This document shows, one piece after another, positions 49,511 through 58,263 of a stretch of 64,000 nucleotides of DNA. Position 1 is the stretch's first letter; each line of letters opens with the position of its first letter. The notes under the pieces were generated by a model. That model ran no database searches. It saw nothing but the letters and a program-made list of their open reading frames with translations, and had not been told where the DNA came from. Source of the DNA: Sphingobacteriales bacterium (GTDB taxonomy: Bacteria; Bacteroidota; Bacteroidia; Chitinophagales; Chitinophagaceae); contig SEFT01000012.1 in the NCBI GenBank assembly GCA_004144175.1, forward strand, positions 83,216 to 147,215, read 5' to 3'. The translations under genes and the position numbers were made by a program.

Positions 49511-51817
49511 TTATTCCCTTATAAATCTACTATGTATAGGAGCATTGCCATCGATTGTAAAACTGATGATGTAAGCCCCGGGCGTTAGGCTTCTTACGTC
49601 AATTGTCTCTTGACGTACCATACTTTGTAGAACGGCGCGGCCAGTGAGGTCGGTAATTATGTATGGCGTGCCTTCTGGCAGGTTTACAGTAAGATGGTCT
49701 GATGCCGGGTTAGGGTATAACCGGATGTTACCGGCTGATGCAATGTCTTTAACGCCTACACCTACCTGTATGGTTCTGTAAAAGGTGTCAAAACCGCAAA
49801 AGAAGTAATTGCCTACGATGACACGGACGGTGTGCGTCACGGCACTTTTATAAGTGTGGGTCACGGTATCCTCACCCATGCCGGGATTACCGTCTCCCAT
49901 ATCCCAATAATAGTGCCCTGCGGTGTCGCCTAAAAGGCTGAATGTATATTTGAAGCCATCAGACGTCTTAGCTACAATAGAATCAATTTGGGGTGTTGGC
50001 CTTGCGTAAACGATCGCCGTATTAGAAAAAGCCGAGTCGCCGGATGAAATGCAACTCGTCTTTAGCCGGTACTCATGTGCTCCAGACAGCGTTTGAATGA
50101 AACTATATGCTACCTGAAACGGCATATACATGTCGGCTTTTGTGGTGCCTCGTGCGCCTGGTATATCGGTAAATGGGAGGCCGCTCCCCCAGGGCCTGGT
50201 TTGCCATTGGTTTTCTACACCGTCTTTACCCTGAGATGATCCGCTTGCGTGAAAAAGCTGGTAATGGCCAAGGCAACTGTCACCCACAAACTTGCCGATG
50301 GTACCGCCCACAAGAGTGGAAGGACATGCAATGGTATATTCGTCGGCACCGCGGTAATAGACCGTGCGCGGATGGCCATCAATATCATCGGTTACGGACG
50401 GTAATGTAGCGCCATAGATGCTGCTGTTGCCAATTACATCGCTGGAAAGATGCAGGTTGAAGCCGGACCGTGTAAAGCTTATCTGCACACTATCCGAGGC
50501 AGATTCGTTAGCATTTGTTTTTGATGCTTCGGTTTTGTAGTCAGTCCAGGTGTTGTAAGGTATGCCATTAAGCATGGCAATTCCCGTATGGCTGTTATAA
50601 AAATTGTGGTTGATGGTAATCGCCCCTTCTCTGCGCATATCGAGCGCTACATGGGCTGCATTACTACCGCCTCCGGCTCTGTGGTTAAGGAGGATGTTGT
50701 TGCGTATATCATATATGCTACCAGTATTATTTTCTGTTCTCCGGAAGGCGCTGGACGTCATCGTCGTAGTATAGAGTGGGTCATACGTCCCTTTAACCAC
50801 CACAGTATTATGGTAAACATTTGCCGAGGTTTGTTCGGTACCGTCTATCCATATGCCGGATAGGTTTGTTGCTATGTCTTCGTACGGAAATAGATACTTC
50901 CTGTCGGAAACAAATGAGTCAGCCCTTGTTTGGATCATATTATTGGCGGTGTGTAGCTGATTGGTTCCGGTTGCCCTGATATAAATGCCCGCTATATTCC
51001 CGGAGTCCTGTTTCATAGTTATCGTATTGCGGGTAACATACACGTTGCCCGAAATGCTATCAAGGTCAATAATTCCCCTGGTGTAGCCTCTTTGTGTAAA
51101 TACGAGGATGTGGTTTGAGTCTATCGATATTCCAGATGTGCCGCTACGAGCATTGATAGCATTGCGATAATCTAAAAAATCATTATTTCTTATAATGTTG
51201 TTGCAGTTTGGATTTGCAAGACTGCCTTCCGATGCGATACATTCGCCAGTTGTTCCGAAGAAAGTACAATGCTCTATGATGTTATTTGAATTTCCTTCGG
51301 TATTGGTAGGCGACTTACCAAAATAGAAATAGTGCCCTTTCTGTGCGGGATCAAAAAAGGTTGCCTCGTTAATATAAAAATTCCTCACGATGTTATTAGA
51401 GGCGCCGTTTTTGAAGTGAAAAAGCTGCTTAGTCGGGTGTTGCATAATATTCCAGCTAAAGCTTGCCTCAAATTCGATCCAGTCCGCATCGTCAAAGACA
51501 AAGCAGTCGGTGCTGTCAATACGCTTAAACTTGAACGGCGCAAAGCTTCCGGTTATTTTGATCTTATTATTGCTGCTTGCACCTGCTTTACTTGTAAAGA
51601 CGATGGGGTAGTGCTCAGTGGTATCCGTATAGTTATTTTGAATTTGGATGGTGTAGCTATGCGAGATAGAGGCAGGAATTGCTGCATAAGCACTCCCGAT
51701 AGAATTGTGCGTGCTAATGAAAAAGCCGTTTTCATCCAGTAGCCACACCGGGTCTGTTTGTGCAGCGGCGCAAAGGGACAGACACAAAAACGTTAGTAGG
51801 GAAAATATAGGTTTCAT
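49511..51817 (-). CDS. Secreted parallel beta-helix/PKD protein with T9SS type A sorting domain
   Basis: Start at MKPIFSLLTFLCLSL (51817), which gives a signal peptide ending CAAAQ. Residues 120-480 have repeated short Asn-rich turns (NNIIEHCTFFG, NVYVTRNTITMKQDSGNIAG) typical of right-handed beta-helices. A PKD domain follows near 650 (DTAGHYYWDMGDGNPGMGED). The last about 75 residues (LYPNPASDHLTVNLPE ... GAYIISF) are a type IX secretion sorting domain. Probably surface displayed; ligand or substrate unknown, no lyase active site recognised. 768 residues. Confidence 0.8.
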   Translation of the reverse strand: MKPIFSLLTFLCLSLCAAAQTDPVWLLDENGFFISTHNSIGSAYAAIPASISHSYTIQIQNNYTDTTEHYPIVFTSKAGASSNNKIKITGSFAPFKFKRIDSTDCFVFDDADWIEFEASFSWNIMQHPTKQLFHFKNGASNNIVRNFYINEATFFDPAQKGHYFYFGKSPTNTEGNSNNIIEHCTFFGTTGECIASEGSLANPNCNNIIRNNDFLDYRNAINARSGTSGISIDSNHILVFTQRGYTRGIIDLDSISGNVYVTRNTITMKQDSGNIAGIYIRATGTNQLHTANNMIQTRADSFVSDRKYLFPYEDIATNLSGIWIDGTEQTSANVYHNTVVVKGTYDPLYTTTMTSSAFRRTENNTGSIYDIRNNILLNHRAGGGSNAAHVALDMRREGAITINHNFYNSHTGIAMLNGIPYNTWTDYKTEASKTNANESASDSVQISFTRSGFNLHLSSDVIGNSSIYGATLPSVTDDIDGHPRTVYYRGADEYTIACPSTLVGGTIGKFVGDSCLGHYQLFHASGSSQGKDGVENQWQTRPWGSGLPFTDIPGARGTTKADMYMPFQVAYSFIQTLSGAHEYRLKTSCISSGDSAFSNTAIVYARPTPQIDSIVAKTSDGFKYTFSLLGDTAGHYYWDMGDGNPGMGEDTVTHTYKSAVTHTVRVIVGNYFFCGFDTFYRTIQVGVGVKDIASAGNIRLYPNPASDHLTVNLPEGTPYIITDLTGRAVLQSMVRQETIDVRSLTPGAYIISFTIDGNAPIHSRFIRE

Positions 51818-52053
51818 ATGGAGGATTATTGTTGAATAAAGGTATGGTAATTGGCTGATTGTGCAATGATGCCTTGTGAACCACGAGGATATACTCTTGC
51901 GCAAGTATCAATCCTTCATATTACACGCGCTCATCATTCCCACACGAAAGTGTCGATTATACTTTCATTATTCTATGCCAAAATTTAAGCCGACCTTTAT
52001 GATGCTAAACAATGGCACATGTGTGCGCAACGTATAGCCGGCAAATTTAAAGC

Positions 52054-52278
52054 ATGACAATTAGTGATGGACATCACCATAGCCCATACGAACAACGGAA
52101 ACGTAAAGACATCTTCTTTTTTACCGCATCAGTGATTGGCCTCGCTGCTATTGTAGGCTGTTACTACAGCATGGAAGAAAACTATCTCAGTTTTTTGCAG
52201 TGGGTGATCATTAGCGGAGTTATTATTGTAGGATACCTTTGGTATATAATATGGCTTGCATATAGCAATGGCAGATAG
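52054..52278 (+). CDS. Small membrane protein (74 aa)
   Basis: Two hydrophobic helices (FFFTASVIGLAAIVGCYY and WVIISGVIIVGYLWYIIWL) after a polar, His-rich N-terminus (DGHHHSPYEQRKRKD). No recognised family. Isolated gene; its 3' flank carries the short repeat also found at 3373-3395. Confidence 0.5.
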   Translation: MTISDGHHHSPYEQRKRKDIFFFTASVIGLAAIVGCYYSMEENYLSFLQWVIISGVIIVGYLWYIIWLAYSNGR

Positions 52279-52307
52279 TTGAGACAGTAATCAATTGCCG
52301 CAGCAGT

Positions 52308-52330
52308 GGGTATCCTGAATACATGATATA
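52308..52330. repeat. Short dispersed repeat downstream of a stop codon, copy 2
   Basis: Matches 3373-3395 with two differences over 23 bases, 30 bases past the stop at 52278. The following bases to 52416 show nothing recognised. Confidence 0.4.
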
Positions 52331-52416
52331 GATATGTGCAGGGCTAAAGGCACCAGTACGAATATGGAGATTAGTATACCATCGGAAGTTGTTGCTTTAT
52401 GCCGGCAAGATGTAAG

Positions 52417-52464
52417 CTTAACTGAGTTGCTGCTGACCGTCAGGCTGGCAGTAACTTAGTTAAG
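52417..52464. other. Large hairpin before the single-domain response regulator's 3' end
   Basis: CTTAACTGAGTT (52417-52428) and AACTTAGTTAAG (52453-52464) pair over 12 positions with one mismatch; inside, CTGA/TCAG forms a smaller stem. No T run. Lies in the gap between two converging genes, so a terminator role is possible. Confidence 0.45.
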
Positions 52465-52530
52465 CCCTGATAAAATCCACTTCTGTTATTTCTTTATCGT
52501 TTACCAGCATAGCCTCCTCCAAATCTTCAT

Positions 52531-52965
52531 TTAGTTAATAACAAAATGATCGAGCGGAGGATAGTGCATATAGTTCTTCCAATCTATCGAGAATACAGTC
52601 TTGAGCTTTGTCGATAGTTGTCTTATTGTATCCGTTTTGGTGATGAAAAGATTGGCTCCGTTTCTGTAAGCCTGCTCCACCGTCTTTTCATTTCCACTCG
52701 ATGTATACATGATTACAGGAAGCCGATCGTATTTCCGGTCTTTTCTTATCTCGGTGATACATGAAATGCCGTCTTTGCAAGGCATGTGCACATCGAGAAA
52801 CAGGGTGTCGGGAATGCGCTCTTCCAACAGTTCAAACAATACATTTCCATTCTGTGCATGTCGCATATCGACTGGTACATCTATCTCTTTCAGCGCCATT
52901 TCAAAAACTAAAACGTCATCAAGGTCATCTTCTGCAAGTATTATATCCTGTTCCTTCTGCGCCAT
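52531..52965 (-). CDS. Single-domain response regulator (CheY-like)
   Basis: 144 residues beginning MAQKEQDIILAEDDLDDVLV (an in-frame ATG five codons upstream is possible). Acidic triad AEDD, phospho-acceptor Asp in TLFLDVHMPCKDG, Thr/Ser in IMYTSSGNE and Lys in LFITKTD. No output domain. Such proteins in Bacteroidota often act as Rcp1-like phosphotransfer partners. No kinase gene is adjacent. Confidence 0.85.
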   Translation of the reverse strand: MAQKEQDIILAEDDLDDVLVFEMALKEIDVPVDMRHAQNGNVLFELLEERIPDTLFLDVHMPCKDGISCITEIRKDRKYDRLPVIMYTSSGNEKTVEQAYRNGANLFITKTDTIRQLSTKLKTVFSIDWKNYMHYPPLDHFVIN

Positions 52966-53019
52966 TTTATTTAGCTTCATTTTTAGCTTTTCACAAAGTT
53001 TATTGCATACAAAATACAC

Positions 53020-53456
53020 CTATTTCTGTTTTGTAGAGCGGATTACATTTTGCAATGCAAAAGGTGTTGGTTAATAATGATTTGTGTTGTTGTATTCAGG
53101 GTGTCTGGCGCGTTCGGCAGTTGAGACTATAATATAATGTGGGTACTGATACGTTTAATAAGCCCTGAGATGACGCCCTGTTTTTGCATGCTGTTAGCTA
53201 TAGTGTAACTAAAAATGATAAGTCATTATCAGGAATTAGATATTAAGCAGGCACTTCTTACTGACGGGCTATCGAATCGTTACATCGCATAGGTTAACTG
53301 GGGGGAGCTTAACTATGTTGCTAAGTAACCTTTCATTCAGGTACACTATCTCTCTGGCTTATTTCAATAAGAAAAGATGGTCAATCTTTTAGCATCATGA
53401 TATGCAATTAACTGTAAATTTCCTACCTTACTTCCCAAATTTTTAAACCTTCAGTT
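53020..53456. other. 437-base region without a recognised gene
   Basis: It contains a small perfect stem TTTTGC/GCAAAA at 53048-53062 and GTTAA/TTAAC around a G6 run near 53290-53310. No open frame with protein-like composition and no repeat shared with other parts of the window was seen. Confidence 0.4.
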
Positions 53457-53918
53457 ATGACCGGGATGTTGATTTTTTTGGGGTTGATATTGGCCCTGCT
53501 GTTTGCTATTTGGAACAAAAAGAAGAAAGCAGCAAATAAGGTGAAAATACTCGATAGTGTACCTGGCTTTACTGCTGATGACAGTGCTATGTCTTACGAT
53601 GAGAAGGAATTAGTCGCTATAGACCGTAAACGCAACCTGTACTGCTTTATTGACGAGAAGAATGAGTATGAGCTGGTACCGTTCAAGAATGTTACCAACT
53701 TTGATAAAGTAAGTACACACTGCGAGGTTTATATCAAGTTCTTAGCGATCAACTCAAAGAGAGCTGTGTATAAGATAACGTTCTTTCTGCACGGCAAGAG
53801 TGTTACAAACATAAAGGATGCATACCAGAAGGCCGAGCACTGGTACGATCTTATCCGGGTTGCTGCAACAGAAGATGCAATTAACGACCAAAGAGAAAAG
53901 CAAGAGCAGCAGTGGTAA
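53457..53918 (+). CDS. Hypothetical membrane-anchored protein (153 aa)
   Basis: One N-terminal membrane helix (MLIFLGLILALLFAIW) followed by a basic stop-transfer stretch KKKKAANKVK, which places the remaining about 125 residues in the cytosol. That part has YDEKELVAIDRKRNLYCFID and a mixed alpha/beta look, ending in a charged, Gln-rich helix (INDQREKQEQQW). No family recognised. A small gene follows 45 bases later. Confidence 0.55.
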   Translation: MTGMLIFLGLILALLFAIWNKKKKAANKVKILDSVPGFTADDSAMSYDEKELVAIDRKRNLYCFIDEKNEYELVPFKNVTNFDKVSTHCEVYIKFLAINSKRAVYKITFFLHGKSVTNIKDAYQKAEHWYDLIRVAATEDAINDQREKQEQQW

Positions 53919-53963
53919 TGCTGAAAGAAGAGAAGTATAACTATAAAGAAAAATTAGACAGAA

Positions 53964-54248
53964 ATGACCGTAGACGAAATTATACACCAGTCGTTCATAT
54001 TCGCAATGAACACCATTAACGAAAAACAATTGTTGGGCTTACCACTGGAGATGATAGAGAACTTTGCAACCGGCATTATGGCCAATGTAGAGATTCAGGA
54101 TGCTACACGCGAACAGATACAGGAAGCCCTGTCTTCGGGTGTGCCTGACCAGGATATTATAAGTGAGGTAGGTACGCAGCTGTATGATATACTGAAAGAG
54201 CAATTGGGCGATACGGCGCTATTCGGCGGCGGCAGTAATATGAACTAG
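53964..54248 (+). CDS. Hypothetical small acidic protein (94 aa)
   Basis: A soluble, mostly helical protein (VDEIIHQSFIFAMNTINEKQ, ATREQIQEALSSGVPDQDII) with Gly/Asn-rich tail GGGSNMN. No motif recognised. It lies in the same direction as its neighbours and ahead of a terminator at 54283, so it probably ends a short transcript begun at 53457. Confidence 0.5.
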   Translation: MTVDEIIHQSFIFAMNTINEKQLLGLPLEMIENFATGIMANVEIQDATREQIQEALSSGVPDQDIISEVGTQLYDILKEQLGDTALFGGGSNMN

Positions 54249-54282
54249 TATTACAAAAAGTAGGACTGCGTTAGAATTTATT

Positions 54283-54307
54283 AAGCTCCATTAAGGAGCT
54301 TTTTTTG
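54283..54307 (+). terminator. Terminator
   Basis: AAGCTCC (54283-54289), loop ATTAA, GGAGCTT (54295-54301) and a T run to 54306: a standard intrinsic terminator after the 94-residue gene. Confidence 0.8.
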
Positions 54308-54387
54308 TTGTACAAAAGCAAGAACGCAACCGGCACAGATTGCGGCAAAATCGCTACCTTGGCAGTAGCTAATTCATACAAGATCCT

Positions 54388-55473
54388 ATGGGCTTTTTTG
54401 ATAAACTATTTGCCGAATTCATCGATATCATTGAGTGGGTCGATAAATCTTCCGATACACTGGTTTGGAAGTTTCCCCGCTACCAGAATGAGATAAAGAT
54501 GGGCGCTAAGCTCACCGTGCGCGAAAGCCAGCTGGCGGTGTTCATGAACGAGGGTAAAATAGCTGACGTGTACCAGCCCGGCATGTATACGCTCAGCACT
54601 CAAAATATGCCAATACTTTCTACCCTCAATGGTTGGAAGTATGGATTTGACAGCCCGTTCAAGGCAGATATTTTCTTTGTCAGCACCCGTCAGTTTACAG
54701 GCATCAAGTGGAGTACTAAGAACCCCGTGATGCTGCGCGATGCAGAGTTTGGGCCTGTGCGCTTGCGCGCTTATGGCACGTTTGCATTCCGTATATCCGA
54801 CGCTGCTATGTTTATCAAAGAAGTTGCAGCTACCAATCCTACCTTCAGCGTTGGCGACATAGCTGCGCAGATCACCAGCATCATCGTATCGCGGGGCATG
54901 GATGCCATAGCGGAGCAAAAGATACCGCTGCTAGACCTTACATCAAACTATGACGAGGCTTCAGCTGTAATAGCTAAGAAGATAGGGTTTGACATGGCTA
55001 ATATGGGGCTGGAAATAACTCAGCTGCTAATAGAGAACATATCGCTGCCTCCTGAGGTAGAACGCGCTATCGACAAGCGCAGCAGCATCGGTATTGTGGG
55101 CAATCTTGGGCAATACACACAGTTCCAGGCAGCCAACTCGCTGGAAAATTCGTCAGGTGGCGGGCTTGCAGGTATGGGCATGAGCGCCGGGCTGGGTGTA
55201 GCCTTGGGTCAGCAGATGGCAGGCATGATGCAGGGGCAAGGCAGCGGGGCAGTGCCTCCACCGATAAATGCTGCGAGCAATTTCTTTATAGTGATAGACG
55301 GCAAGCAACACGGGCCGTTCAGTATGGAGAAGTTACAACAGCTGCAAGCTGCACAAAGCCTTACGAAGCATACATTGGTATGGAAGCAGGGTATGAAGGA
55401 CTGGACGCTGGCATCATCGGTCGATGAGTTATCGCATCTGTTTATAGCGCCTCCGCCACTTCCTGTACAATAA
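54388..55473 (+). CDS. SPFH-domain protein with C-terminal GYF_2 domain
   Basis: Residues 1-230 are the YdjI-type SPFH (band 7) region: TLVWKFPRYQNEIKMGAKLT, VFMNEGKIADVYQPGMYTL, LRAYGTFAFRISD. A Gly/Met-rich linker (GGGLAGMGMSAGLGVALGQQ) follows. The last about 65 residues form a GYF_2 domain (FFIVIDGKQHGPFSMEKLQQ, LVWKQGMKDWTLASSV). No membrane helix. This layout is known as a 'virion core protein'-like family; it likely gathers at membranes and binds partners through the GYF domain. 361 residues. Confidence 0.85.
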   Translation: MGFFDKLFAEFIDIIEWVDKSSDTLVWKFPRYQNEIKMGAKLTVRESQLAVFMNEGKIADVYQPGMYTLSTQNMPILSTLNGWKYGFDSPFKADIFFVSTRQFTGIKWSTKNPVMLRDAEFGPVRLRAYGTFAFRISDAAMFIKEVAATNPTFSVGDIAAQITSIIVSRGMDAIAEQKIPLLDLTSNYDEASAVIAKKIGFDMANMGLEITQLLIENISLPPEVERAIDKRSSIGIVGNLGQYTQFQAANSLENSSGGGLAGMGMSAGLGVALGQQMAGMMQGQGSGAVPPPINAASNFFIVIDGKQHGPFSMEKLQQLQAAQSLTKHTLVWKQGMKDWTLASSVDELSHLFIAPPPLPVQ

Positions 55474-55497
55474 CAAGGTATTGAAGAGCCACTTTGT

Positions 55498-55527
55498 ATG
55501 CTCCTCCTGCTATGCAGCGAGGAGCAT
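55498..55527. terminator. Terminator between converging genes
   Basis: ATGCTCCTC (55498-55506), 12-base loop, GAGGAGCAT (55519-55527), followed by TTATTTTTTAG. It ends the SPFH gene and abuts the stop of the minus-strand gene at 55528. Confidence 0.75.
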
Positions 55528-56004
55528 TTATTTTTTAGTTGTCACGGGTATAGATAAGTAGTATTTATTGCCCTCTTCCTGCTTGCATACCCTTAATTGA
55601 AACATGTGCTGATCGTCCTTTTTGTAGTCTGTCACTTTGCAGCCAACTATTTCGTGCTTGCGCTTAACCACAAAGCCGGACTTTTTTAGCTCTGACAATA
55701 CCTGCTTATAAAAGCTATTATCGTAGAATGCATAGGTGATGTGGTGGCCCGACAAGTAATTGTCGGTTACATATTCGTTGAATTCTTTTTGGCAATCGGG
55801 GCTGTACTTGCTGTATTGATGCCCCTCCACAGAGCCTGTCTGATCGGTCTCGCACACGCCAAAATTCTTCGACTTAAGGAAGCTGTCTGTACTTGCCTGC
55901 GATACATGATTGAGGGCTACTATGTCATGTAAATGCAGTGACTGGCCGTGTGCTATTGCACTTAGCATTAGCGGGCATAGCGCAAAGAATATTTTGAGTT
56001 TCAT
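55528..56004 (-). CDS. Hypothetical secreted protein (158 aa)
   Basis: Signal peptide MKLKIFFALCPLMLSAIAHGQ. The mature chain has four cysteines (VCETDQTG, YSPDCQKEF, EIVGCKVTD, LRVCKQEEG) that may form two disulfides in the periplasm, and short repeated beta-type strands. No family recognised. The 277 bases between it and the next, divergent gene hold no clear signal. Confidence 0.6.
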   Translation of the reverse strand: MKLKIFFALCPLMLSAIAHGQSLHLHDIVALNHVSQASTDSFLKSKNFGVCETDQTGSVEGHQYSKYSPDCQKEFNEYVTDNYLSGHHITYAFYDNSFYKQVLSELKKSGFVVKRKHEIVGCKVTDYKKDDQHMFQLRVCKQEEGNKYYLSIPVTTKK

Positions 56005-56281
56005 ATCATCGCCGGTTTATGCAAATGAAGTTAATCTGGTTACTTAGTTTTTGGAGCGACACAAATAATATATATACACTAAATGCTGTTGGCTGCTCCA
56101 TAACACACTATAAATCAATCTTGCCAGCGAGATAAAATGCCCCAAAATAGCTGATGGTCAAACTCCGGCGACATCTGATAAAACAGTTTAATTATTGATA
56201 ATCAACGAAAAATGATTTTTCGGGTCAATTGGCATAATTGTTTAGTAGCAGTGTTATCAGTTTATCCGAAAAAACTTATTT

Positions 56282-56761
56282 ATGAAAAAACTTTTTGCAA
56301 TTGCATTTGCAGCATTTGCGTTTGCTGCCTGCGGCGAGACCGAGACAGAAGAAACAACGGTAATGGCCGACACGATGGCTACTACTAACACCACTGTAAC
56401 TACAGACCCTGCTGCCACAGGTATGACTGCTACTACGCACACACCGGGCGATGGCGACGTAACGTACAACAGCGGTAAAGTACAGGTGTATCGTAACAAT
56501 ACCTGGGAAGAATCTAATGAAGATGTAACACTTGGCAACGGTACAGTAGTACGTAAGACAGGCCGCATCGAAAGAGATGGTAACGAGTATGAGTACGAAG
56601 AAGGATATGTGATAGACCGCGATGGTAACGTGTGGGACAGAACAGGCAATGCGATAAGCAATGCATGGGATGCTACAAAATACGGCGTAAAGAAAGCTGG
56701 TAAAGCTGTAGGTAACGCTGCTGAAAAAGTAGGTGAAAAAGCTAAAGACGCAGTAGATTAA
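56282..56761 (+). CDS. Hypothetical lipoprotein with amphipathic helical tail (159 aa)
   Basis: Lipoprotein signal MKKLFAIAFAAFAFAACGE with lipobox FAAC. Then an acidic, Thr-rich linker (ETEETTVMADTMATTNTTVT), a compact domain (YRNNTWEESNEDVTLGNGTV) with a conserved-looking YEYEEGYVIDRDGNVWDR, and a Lys/Ala helical tail (KKAGKAVGNAAEKVGEKAKD) like LEA or stress proteins. Located outside the cytoplasm; function unknown, possibly a stress protein. Confidence 0.6.
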   Translation: MKKLFAIAFAAFAFAACGETETEETTVMADTMATTNTTVTTDPAATGMTATTHTPGDGDVTYNSGKVQVYRNNTWEESNEDVTLGNGTVVRKTGRIERDGNEYEYEEGYVIDRDGNVWDRTGNAISNAWDATKYGVKKAGKAVGNAAEKVGEKAKDAVD

Positions 56762-56795
56762 TAGCTGCTAAGCTAAGCTTGAAATAAAATTGAAG

Positions 56796-56820
56796 AAGGC
56801 CATCCGATGTGGATGGCCTT
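56796..56820 (+). terminator. Terminator of the lipoprotein gene
   Basis: AAGGCCATCC, loop GATGT, GGATGGCCTT, followed by TCTGTTTG. 34 bases after the stop at 56761. Confidence 0.75.
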
Positions 56821-56883
56821 TCTGTTTGTCAACGAAGTCGACTTGTAATGCCAGGGCTTAGTAGCTGGCTAAGCTTAATAGAT

Positions 56884-56918
56884 AGAGAAAGGCCATCCAC
56901 ATCGGATGGCCTTTCTCT
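56884..56918 (-). terminator. Terminator of the minus-strand 92-residue gene
   Basis: AGAGAAAGGCCATCC (56884-56898), loop ACATC, GGATGGCCTTTCTCT (56904-56918): a perfect 15-bp stem 25 bases from the stop of the converging gene. No long T run. Confidence 0.65.
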
Positions 56919-56943
56919 GTGCCAACAACTTGACTTGTATATA

Positions 56944-57222
56944 TCAGGCTACTGCGCGTTCGTTGCAGTGGCTGTTGTAGTAGTTCAGTATCGAGTTGGC
57001 TATGTTGCGTTCTTCGCTGCTAATGTTATAAGGTACTTGGCCGCTTGCAAAGTTGTATTCACCGGTGGCTGCGTCGTACGTCATATAGTATATCCCTTTC
57101 AGCTCGTCTTGTTCAAACAGATCTACCGAGTAGCACACGTCGTCGCGCAGGCAGTGGCGGAATATTTGCAGGTTGCAAGGCTTGCCTGCTATCGAGGTCG
57201 TCATAGTTAAAGCTCCTTCCAT
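56944..57222 (-). CDS. Small protein, tandem paralogue A (92 aa)
   Basis: No signal peptide. Shares with its neighbour (57264-57530) the pattern MExALxxxxxxAGKxxxxxxxRHCxxDxxxYSV, then a Y-N-F motif (TGEYNFASG) and a closing SEERNIANSILNYYNSHC. Conserved cysteines at C26 (RHC) and near the end (SHC) suggest a shared fold, perhaps with a metal site or disulfide. No family recognised. Upstream paralogue 41 bases away. Confidence 0.55.
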   Translation of the reverse strand: MEGALTMTTSIAGKPCNLQIFRHCLRDDVCYSVDLFEQDELKGIYYMTYDAATGEYNFASGQVPYNISSEERNIANSILNYYNSHCNERAVA

Positions 57223-57263
57223 AGTGTCTCGTTTTTCTTCTAATTGTTTATAAGTATCGTCTG

Positions 57264-57530
57264 CTAGTTAAGGCAGTGGTTGTGAAAATGCTGCATGATA
57301 AAGTCGGAAATAGACCGCTCCTGCTCCAGCAGCGAATTATTGTTGGGCGACGGTGTGAAATTATAAGTCGATCGTTCACGATCCAGGATCATAAACTGGC
57401 ATTCTTTCGTCTGCTCACCTACTATCACCTCTACCGAGTAAAAGACCAGGTCTTTGTTGCAATGCCTGTCTATCATCATCTTCACTTCCTTTCCTGCAAC
57501 CGGCAACTCGAATATTAATGCTGTTTCCAT
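57264..57530 (-). CDS. Small protein, tandem paralogue B (88 aa)
   Basis: Paralogue of the preceding gene: METALIFELPVAGKEVKMMI, DRHCNKDLVFYSVEVIVGEQ, TYNFTPSPNN, QERSISDFIMQHFHNHC. Both conserved cysteines and the YNF motif are kept while the rest has diverged, so the duplication is old and both copies are probably under selection. Function unknown. Likely the first gene of a two-gene transcript. Confidence 0.55.
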   Translation of the reverse strand: METALIFELPVAGKEVKMMIDRHCNKDLVFYSVEVIVGEQTKECQFMILDRERSTYNFTPSPNNNSLLEQERSISDFIMQHFHNHCLN

Positions 57531-57707
57531 AACTCACAATTCCTTTCTCTCAGTTATGTTAAAATCAAAAACGTGCCAAGGCAATATGATTTCGTTAATA
57601 GGCTGATTTTCAAGTAGTATTTTGTTGGGGTGTGCCGGACGGGCTAAAGGTTGCAATGAAAAATGTAGCTGAAGGGATATTGGCGTGGCGTGAAGTGCAA
57701 AAGAAAA

Positions 57708-57728
57708 AGCCCGGCATTCCGCCGGGCT
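57708..57728 (-). terminator. Terminator of the SRPBCC gene
   Basis: AGCCCGGC (57708-57715), loop ATTCC, GCCGGGCT (57721-57728). On the minus strand it is followed by TTTTCTTTT; 9 bases past the stop at 57738. Confidence 0.8.
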
Positions 57729-57737
57729 GTTATGATA

Positions 57738-58160
57738 TTAGTTGTTTTCTGTGTGTTGTTTGAAGTTGTCGAGAATGGCCTGCCAGCCTGCACGTTGCAT
57801 ATCCACAGGGTTCTCGGCCTCCGCATCAAATGTCTCTGTGATCTTTGTTCTGTCACCATCGGCTGAGAATACAATCTTCGTTTTGCGGCCATCGCCCATG
57901 GTATAAGATATAAGCTCGTTTGGTACCACCTCGTCGTACACGCCGCCGAAGTCGAAGCCGAAGCTGCCATCCTTCGCTTCCATGCGGGTAGTGAAGTTGC
58001 CGCCTATACGCAGGTCATTTTCTGCTTTAGGAGTGTGCCATGTTTCGGTGGCCGTACACCATTGGGTGATGTGCTCCGGGGCATTCCAGTACTCCCATAC
58101 TTTTTGTACCGGTGCGTTTACGGTTGTTTCTACTGTGATGCTGGTTGCCTTCGTTTCCAT
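57738..58160 (-). CDS. SRPBCC (AHSA1/YndB-like) domain protein
   Basis: 140 residues forming one START/SRPBCC cavity domain: TSITVETTVNAPVQKVWEYW at the start, HITQWC, GGNFTTRMEAKDG, and the closing helix AGWQAILDNFKQHTEN. The family binds hydrophobic ligands or, in eukaryotic Aha1, activates Hsp90; bacterial members are mostly uncharacterised. Single gene with its own terminator. Confidence 0.85.
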   Translation of the reverse strand: METKATSITVETTVNAPVQKVWEYWNAPEHITQWCTATETWHTPKAENDLRIGGNFTTRMEAKDGSFGFDFGGVYDEVVPNELISYTMGDGRKTKIVFSADGDRTKITETFDAEAENPVDMQRAGWQAILDNFKQHTENN

Positions 58161-58263
58161 ATATATTCTGTTTTAGTTGTTGCTTATGGTACAAAGTAAG
58201 GTACTAATAACGACACCGATGGTGGCTGAATAAGCCAAAGAAAGGGCTGTTTGCGACAGTTAA

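Larger units (their letters stand above)
56765..56940. repeat. Tandemly duplicated terminator unit
   Basis: Two direct copies of about 85 bases (about 56765-56850 and 56855-56940) share CTAAGCTT, a hairpin and GACTTGTA. The hairpins are AAGGCCATCC/GGATGGCCTT (56796-56820) with loop GATGT and a 15-bp stem (56884-56918) with loop ACATC, the reverse complement of the first loop. They lie between converging genes. Confidence 0.7.
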
